DNA of 64,000 bases from JALZMG01 sp963739975 (GTDB taxonomy: Bacteria; Actinomycetota; Acidimicrobiia; Acidimicrobiales; Ilumatobacteraceae), in contig CAVUCK010000017.1 of NCBI GenBank assembly GCA_963739975.1, forward strand, positions 1-64,000, written 5' to 3'. This document shows, piece by piece, positions 59,662-64,000 of the stretch. Within the stretch, counting starts at the first letter, position 1, and each line of letters begins with the position of its first letter. A model generated the notes under the pieces. It saw nothing but the letters and a program-made list of their open reading frames with translations. It had not been told where the DNA came from and did no database searches. The position numbers and the translations under genes were made by a program.

Positions 59662-60531
59662 ATGGCCTACGCAACCGCCGAAGACGGCACACGGCTGCAC
59701 TACCACGTCACGGGTCGACGCAGCGCCCCGCCGACGCTGTTCATCCAGGGCCTCGGTGCCGACAAGCACGGCTGGGATATCCAGCGGTTCGGGCTGGCGT
59801 GGGCGCTGCGGGCCATCGCCCTGGACAACCGGGGCGCAGGGCGCAGCGACAAGCCCCATGGGACCTACACCCTCGAGCAGATGGCCGATGACGCCATCGC
59901 CGTGCTCGACGACGCCGGCGTGGACACGGCCCACGTCGTCGGCGCGTCGATGGGCGGGGCGATCGCCCAGATCCTCGCCCTGCGCGCCCCCGAGCGGGTG
60001 CGGTCGCTGACGTTGACCTGCACATCGTGTCGCAACCACGCCTGGCGCCGGCAGCTGCTGGGAGGGTGGGGGTCGACGGCGCGCCAGTCGGGCATGGGCT
60101 CGATGACCAAGGAGGCGGCCCGGTGGGTGATCGGGCCCCGGTCGTTCCGCCGCCTGATGCCAGCCATCGGTTGGCTCGGGCCGCTGGCGTTCGGGCGGCC
60201 GACCCACGCCTTCGGCGCCCAGGTCGATGCCATCCTGGCCGCCGACGACGGGCTGGCCGACGAGCTGGGAGCGATCCAGGTCCCGACGCTCGTCGTGGTC
60301 GGCAACCAGGACATCCTCACGCCACGGGGGGACAGCGAAGAGCTGGCCGAGCTGATCCCGACGGCCGAGCTGGTCGTCATCAGCGGCGCCGCCCACGGGC
60401 TGATGATCGAGCACGCCTCGACCTACAACCGCATCCTCCTCGACTTCATCCAGCGCGCCGAAGCCGCCTACCAGGCCACGCTGGACGAGTCACCGCCGGC
60501 CGCCGCCGACCACGCCGCCTCCGCCGGCTGA
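59662..60531 (+). CDS. alpha/beta hydrolase
   Basis: 289 residues from ATG 59662. Nucleophile elbow GASMGG (Ser96), oxyanion region LFIQGLGADKHGWD, acid in VVGNQDILTP and base in SGAAHGLMIE complete the triad. LDNRGAGRSDKP is typical of haloperoxidase/esterase-like members. Substrate unknown. No ordinary ribosome site: the start is directly preceded by three G-rich 25-bp repeats, whose GGGAAGGGCGGG could serve as one. Confidence 0.92.
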   Translation: MAYATAEDGTRLHYHVTGRRSAPPTLFIQGLGADKHGWDIQRFGLAWALRAIALDNRGAGRSDKPHGTYTLEQMADDAIAVLDDAGVDTAHVVGASMGGAIAQILALRAPERVRSLTLTCTSCRNHAWRRQLLGGWGSTARQSGMGSMTKEAARWVIGPRSFRRLMPAIGWLGPLAFGRPTHAFGAQVDAILAADDGLADELGAIQVPTLVVVGNQDILTPRGDSEELAELIPTAELVVISGAAHGLMIEHASTYNRILLDFIQRAEAAYQATLDESPPAAADHAASAG

Positions 60532-60539
60532 CACGGCAA

Positions 60540-60609
60540 CTGGGCGCGGACGTTCTCAATCGCCCTTCTGGGCGCGCACGTTCTCGAATATGAGAACCTC
60601 CGCGCCTAG
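60540..60609 (-). repeat. dispersed three-armed palindromic element, copy 4 (complete, inverted)
   Basis: The reverse complement of copy 2 with few changes: arms 60540-60557, 60568-60585 and 60592-60609, spacer AATCGCCCTT. It lies between the convergent alpha/beta hydrolase and membrane-anchored protein genes. Confidence 0.9.
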
Positions 60610-60629
60610 ATGAGCGGGGGCTACGGAGA

Positions 60630-61223
60630 TCAACACACGACGTCGGTGATGGCTCCCTCGCCGATCGAGAAGCGGGCGCGATGCTCGGTGCCGACGAGCC
60701 GCAGGAACTCGGAGAACGACTCCGCCGGCGAGTCGCACTCGGAGCGGTCGATCGTCTCGGCGAACGGCACCTGCCAGCCGTCGACGAGTTGGGCGTACCC
60801 GCCCTCGAGCTCGACGATGGCCGGCAGCTCGAACGTGAACTGGGGGCCGGTCGGCACGATCGAGAACGCGGCGATCGTGTCGCCGTGCATCTCGGCCAGC
60901 AGTGAGCAGAGCCCGAACTCCCCGAGGTCGGGGCAGCTGTTGGCGCCGGGGGTGCCCGGGAAGATCTGCACGGTGACGTCGTAGGGCGGCGCCAGCTTCA
61001 TGATCACGTCACCGACGCTGCGACCGTCGGGCCCGATCGAGAAGCCCTGCATCTGCGTGTCGAGCACCAGGGCGGTCACGTCGGCGACCCGGTCGACGGT
61101 GTCGTCGCCTTCGGTGATCTCGGCGATCGAGTCACCGCCCGTGAAGGCCAGCGTGACGAGAAGTGCCAGGGCCACGAGCGCACCGACTGCGGCGAGCAGC
61201 CGCCACGAGAGGACCTGGCGCAT
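60630..61223 (-). CDS. membrane-anchored or secreted protein of unknown function
   Basis: 197 residues from ATG 61223. One N-terminal hydrophobic helix (LLAAVGALVALALLVTLAFTGG) acts as anchor or signal. The rest is extracytoplasmic: VADVTALVLDTQMQGFSIGPDGRSVGDVIMKLAPPYDVTVQIFPG, four cysteines (NSCPDLGEFGLC, RSECDSP, terminal DVVC) that may form disulfides, and a C-terminal strand-rich tail. Family not recognised. An in-frame upstream extension to 61361 runs into the palindrome and is unlikely. Confidence 0.7.
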   Translation of the reverse strand: MRQVLSWRLLAAVGALVALALLVTLAFTGGDSIAEITEGDDTVDRVADVTALVLDTQMQGFSIGPDGRSVGDVIMKLAPPYDVTVQIFPGTPGANSCPDLGEFGLCSLLAEMHGDTIAAFSIVPTGPQFTFELPAIVELEGGYAQLVDGWQVPFAETIDRSECDSPAESFSEFLRLVGTEHRARFSIGEGAITDVVC

Positions 61224-61276
61224 GTGGCGCGACGTTACCGACGCGCCGGTGCCCTGATCCGGCACCCCCCTCGCCC

Positions 61277-61357
61277 ATCGGAGGGTTTCACGGCACCGGA
61301 GGGTTTCCGTCCCGGACGGGGCGCACGAAACCCTCGGGTGCGCCGAAACCCTCCGAT
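61277..61357. terminator. nested palindrome after hemL
   Basis: Outer arms ATCGGAGGGTTTC (61277-61289) and GAAACCCTCCGAT (61345-61357), with a second GGAGGGTTTC / GAAACCCTC pair nested inside. Placed 17 bp after the hemL stop, it can terminate the minus-strand heme operon. Confidence 0.65.
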
Positions 61358-61373
61358 GCACGGTCCCCGTCAG

Positions 61374-62753
61374 TCAGCTGCTTCCGGCGGCGGCGGCCTG
61401 GGCGGCGCGGGTGGCGGCGGCGCCGATGCGGTCGAGGATCTCGTCGGTGTGGGCCATCCCGACGAAGATCGCCTCGTAGGCGCCGGGCGCCATCGCCACG
61501 CCCTCGGCGAGCATGGCGTGGAAGAACCGCCCGTAGGCCTCGACGTCGGTGCGCCGGGCCGAGTCGAAGTCGACGGGCGCCGGCACGTCGCCGCAGACCA
61601 TCCCGAGCAGCGTCCCGACGACGGGGAACCGGGCCGGGAAGCCGGCGCCGGCGCAGGCCTCGTGGAGCAGCGCGGCCAGGTGGCGGGCGCGTGCCGACAG
61701 CTCCATGTACACGTCGCCGTCGAGCTGCCCGAGCGCGGCCAGCCCGGCGGCAGTCGCCAGCGGGTTGCCCGACAGCGTGCCGGCGTGGAACACGGGCCCC
61801 AGCGGCGACAACGTCTCCATCACCTCGCGGCGGCCGCCGACGGCGCCGATCGGCAGGCCGCCGCCGATCACCTTGCCGAACGTGGTGAGGTCGGGCGTGA
61901 CGTCGTACTTCGCCTGCGCCCCGCCGTCGTCGAGTCGGAACCCGGTGATCACCTCGTCGAACACGAGCAGCGCACCGGCGCGGTCGCAGGCCGCCCGCAG
62001 CCCCTCGAGGAAGCCGGCCGCCGGCGCCACGACGCCCATGTTGGCGGCGACCGGTTCGACGATGACGGCGGCGACCCGGTCGTCGAGCTCAGGGACCCGG
62101 TTGTACGGGACGACGAGGGTCTCGGCGACGGACCCGGCCGGCACCCCGGCGGTGCCCGGGAGACCGAGCGTGGCCACGCCGCTGCCGCCGGCGGCGAGCA
62201 GGGCGTCGGTGGCGCCGTGGAAGTTGCCGTGGAACGACACGATCCGGTCACGACCGGTGAACCCACGGGCCAGCCGGACGGCCGTGCTCGTGGCCTCTGT
62301 ACCGGAGCTCATCAGCCGGACCTGCTCGCAGCTCGGCACCCGCCCGGCGATCTCCTCGGCGAGCTTCATCTCGCGCGGCGTGGGGGCGCCGAAGGACGTG
62401 CCGTCGGAAGCGGCAGCGGCGAGCGCCGCGGTGACCGCCGGGTGGGCGTGGCCGAGGATCACGGCGCCGTAGCTCTGGACCAGGTCGATGTAGCGACGAC
62501 CCTCGACATCCCACACGTGGGCCCCCTCGGCGCGGGCGACGAGGTACGGGCGGCCACCGACGGCACGGAAGGCGCGGATCGAGGAGTTGACGCCACCGGG
62601 GATCGCGGCCTCGGACCGGCGGAACAGTTCGTCGTTCGACGGCAACCCGGCACCGACACAGACCACCGGGTCGCAACCGGCGGCGGGGCAGCGCTCGGCG
62701 TCGCAGTAGGGGATGCGGGTCCGGGTGGTCGGCGCCGTGACGGCCTCAGCCAT
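61374..62753 (-). CDS. hemL: glutamate-1-semialdehyde 2,1-aminomutase
   Basis: 459 residues, PLP fold type I. It converts glutamate-1-semialdehyde to 5-aminolevulinate (C5 heme pathway). Landmarks: ELFRRSEAAIPGGVNSSIRAF, YIDLVQSYGAVILGHAHPAV, MSSGTEATSTAVRLARGFTGRDRIVSFHGNFHG, VFDEVITGFR and the PLP lysine in TFGKVIGGGLPIGAVGG. The ~37-residue N-terminal extension carries four cysteines spaced exactly every five residues (17, 22, 27, 32), which is not normal for HemL. Its start overlaps hemB by 8 nt. Confidence 0.96.
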   Translation of the reverse strand: MAEAVTAPTTRTRIPYCDAERCPAAGCDPVVCVGAGLPSNDELFRRSEAAIPGGVNSSIRAFRAVGGRPYLVARAEGAHVWDVEGRRYIDLVQSYGAVILGHAHPAVTAALAAAASDGTSFGAPTPREMKLAEEIAGRVPSCEQVRLMSSGTEATSTAVRLARGFTGRDRIVSFHGNFHGATDALLAAGGSGVATLGLPGTAGVPAGSVAETLVVPYNRVPELDDRVAAVIVEPVAANMGVVAPAAGFLEGLRAACDRAGALLVFDEVITGFRLDDGGAQAKYDVTPDLTTFGKVIGGGLPIGAVGGRREVMETLSPLGPVFHAGTLSGNPLATAAGLAALGQLDGDVYMELSARARHLAALLHEACAGAGFPARFPVVGTLLGMVCGDVPAPVDFDSARRTDVEAYGRFFHAMLAEGVAMAPGAYEAIFVGMAHTDEILDRIGAAATRAAQAAAAGSS

Positions 62754-63741
62754 GCCGGCCGGGGCCCTCGGCGAACCACCGGGCGAAGTACGTGAGGATC
62801 ACGTCGGCGCCGGCGCGCTTGATCGCCGTGAGGTGCTCGAGCGCCACCGCGTCGCCGTCGATCCACCCGTTGGCGGCGGCGGCCTGGATCATGGCGTACT
62901 CGCCGCTGACGTGGTAGGCGGCGATCGGGACGTCGACGGTCCGCCGTGCCTCGGCGATGACGTCGAGGTAGGCCAGCGCCGGCTTGACCATCACCATGTC
63001 GGCGCCCTCGGCGACGTCGGCGGCGATCTCCCGCTGGGCCTCCCGGGCGTTGCGCCAGTCCTGCTGGTACCCCTTGCGGTCCCCGCCGCCGATGATCGAG
63101 ACGTCGACGGCGTCACGGAACGGCCCGTACAGGCCGCTGGCGTACTTGGCCGAGTAGGCGAGGATCGCCACACTCTCGTAGCCAGCGCCGTCGAGCGTCG
63201 CCCGCAGGTGGCCGACCTGGCCGTCCATCATCCCGCTCGGGGCGACGACGTGGGCACCGGCCGTCACCTGGGCCAGCGCCGCCCGGCCGTAGACCTCGAG
63301 GGTCGCGTCGTTGTCGACGTCGCCGTCCGGGCCGAGCACGCCGCAGTGGCCGTGGTCGGTGTACTCGTCGACGCAGAGGTCGGCGATCAGCACCACCTCG
63401 TCGCCGACGTCGGCCCGCAGGTCGGCCAGCGCCAGCTGCACGATGCCGTCGGGGTCGTGGGCGCCGCTGCCCGTGGCGTCCTTGGTCGCCGGCACGCCGA
63501 ACAGCACGACGGCGCGCACGCCGAGCTGGGCCAGCTCGACGACCTCCTTGCGCAGGCTCTCCCGGGTGTGTTGCACGATGCCCGGCAGCGAGGTGATCGG
63601 CTGCGGGTCGGCGATGCCCTCGCGAACGAACAGGGGGGCGATCAGGTCGGTCGTGCGCACCGTCGTCTCGGCGACGAGCTCGCGCAGCGCGGCCGTCCGT
63701 CGCAACCGGCGCGGTCGACCGATCGGGAAGGGCGCAACCAC
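62746..63741 (-). CDS. hemB: delta-aminolevulinic acid dehydratase (porphobilinogen synthase)
   Basis: 331 residues. Condenses two 5-aminolevulinates to porphobilinogen. Active-site lysines are in ILAYSAKYASGLYGPFRD and MVMVKPALAYLD. The metal loop is DLCVDEYTDHGHCG: two of the three zinc cysteines remain and the middle one is Asp, as in other actinobacteria. The N-terminal RPRRLRRTAALRELVAET is standard. It is upstream of, and overlaps, hemL. Confidence 0.96.
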   Translation of the reverse strand: MVAPFPIGRPRRLRRTAALRELVAETTVRTTDLIAPLFVREGIADPQPITSLPGIVQHTRESLRKEVVELAQLGVRAVVLFGVPATKDATGSGAHDPDGIVQLALADLRADVGDEVVLIADLCVDEYTDHGHCGVLGPDGDVDNDATLEVYGRAALAQVTAGAHVVAPSGMMDGQVGHLRATLDGAGYESVAILAYSAKYASGLYGPFRDAVDVSIIGGGDRKGYQQDWRNAREAQREIAADVAEGADMVMVKPALAYLDVIAEARRTVDVPIAAYHVSGEYAMIQAAAANGWIDGDAVALEHLTAIKRAGADVILTYFARWFAEGPGRHG

Positions 63742-63819
63742 CGCGCCGAGGCTACGCCGACGCCCATTCTCCCGGCGGTTTGGGGCCGCTGGTGACCCCT
63801 GAAAACGCTTGAGAACCGT

Positions 63820-64000
63820 CTACGGGGGGAGCAGGGCGGTGGTGAGGAGGGTGGTGAGGGTCGTGGGGTCGGGGCGGGGGGCGACGTGGTCGACCCGCAG
63901 GCCGGCTGCTCGGGCGGCCTCGGCGGTCACCGGGCCGATGCACACGACCACGGGAGACCCGGTCGGGCCGACGGCGGCGGCGTAGGTGCGGGCGGCGGAG
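63820..64000 (-). CDS. hemD: uroporphyrinogen-III synthase, C-terminal part (cut by window edge)
   Basis: The last 60 residues lie in the window; the stop (TAG) is at 63822-63820. The sequence SPVVVCIGPVTAEAARAAGLRVDHVAPRPDPTTLTTLL is the conserved C-terminal strand and helix of HemD (usually VVACIGPxTAxxAxxxGLxVDVVAxxHTIxGLVxAL). It lies 78 bp upstream of hemB on the same strand, the usual hemD-hemB order. In some actinobacteria hemD is fused to hemC or a methyltransferase; the window does not show this. Confidence 0.85.
   Translation of the reverse strand, partial: SAARTYAAAVGPTGSPVVVCIGPVTAEAARAAGLRVDHVAPRPDPTTLTTLLTTALLPP

Overview
High-GC DNA with many GTG starts, two F420-type luciferase-like oxidoreductases, a SigR/RsrA-like pair and an epimerase/acyltransferase pair like mycobacterial Rv0501/Rv0502. 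This suggests the chromosome of an actinobacterium, possibly the Acidimicrobiia/Ilumatobacter group (inference). No rRNA, tRNA, CRISPR array, phage or transposase was recognised.

Left arm (1-9 kb): a run of broken genes. A PEP-synthase-like gene, a small membrane protein, a small conserved protein, a MalT-type LuxR regulator, an F420/NADP oxidoreductase and a DUF433 protein each keep family motifs but change frame. There is also a one-helix stub of an MFS transporter. A metallo-beta-lactamase-fold hydrolase and an aldo/keto reductase are intact. The cause is either real decay or poor sequence quality.

9-16 kb: a hemopexin-repeat metzincin with four near-identical 162-bp repeats, a HEAT protein, an O-methyltransferase, then a tight set of tyrosinase, HEAT protein and HEAT-SCO fusion. 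This looks like a copper enzyme with its own maturation proteins.

16-35 kb: accessory metabolism and regulation. It holds an arylamine N-acetyltransferase, GNAT enzymes, a methyltransferase, an M24 peptidase, a P450, divergent MOSC/CGNR and HxlR/DHFR-like pairs with visible operators, an SGNH hydrolase, a sigma factor with a SnoaL domain, a large LuxR-ATPase regulator and an acyl-CoA-dehydrogenase-like flavoenzyme.

35-41 kb: two small genes lead into boxC, boxB and benzoate-CoA ligase, the aerobic benzoyl-CoA epoxide pathway, closed by a strong hairpin. boxA is not in the window.

41-53 kb: a secreted stalk protein with a long leader, a sulfatase, an EamA permease, a TetR/LLM divergent pair, a DEAD helicase with a cold-shock domain, a flavodoxin remnant beside a 33-bp palindrome, a second LLM enzyme, an NTF2-like protein and a D-aminoacylase-like amidohydrolase.

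53-64 kb: more housekeeping: plsC, dodecin, MarR, sigR/rsrA, tilS with a pseudophosphatase-like partner, the epimerase/acyltransferase pair, an alpha/beta hydrolase preceded by three tandem G-quadruplex units, and hemL-hemB-hemD (partial) on the minus strand.

Four copies of a dispersed three-armed palindromic element (about 60-70 bp) lie at gene ends, three of them between convergent genes.
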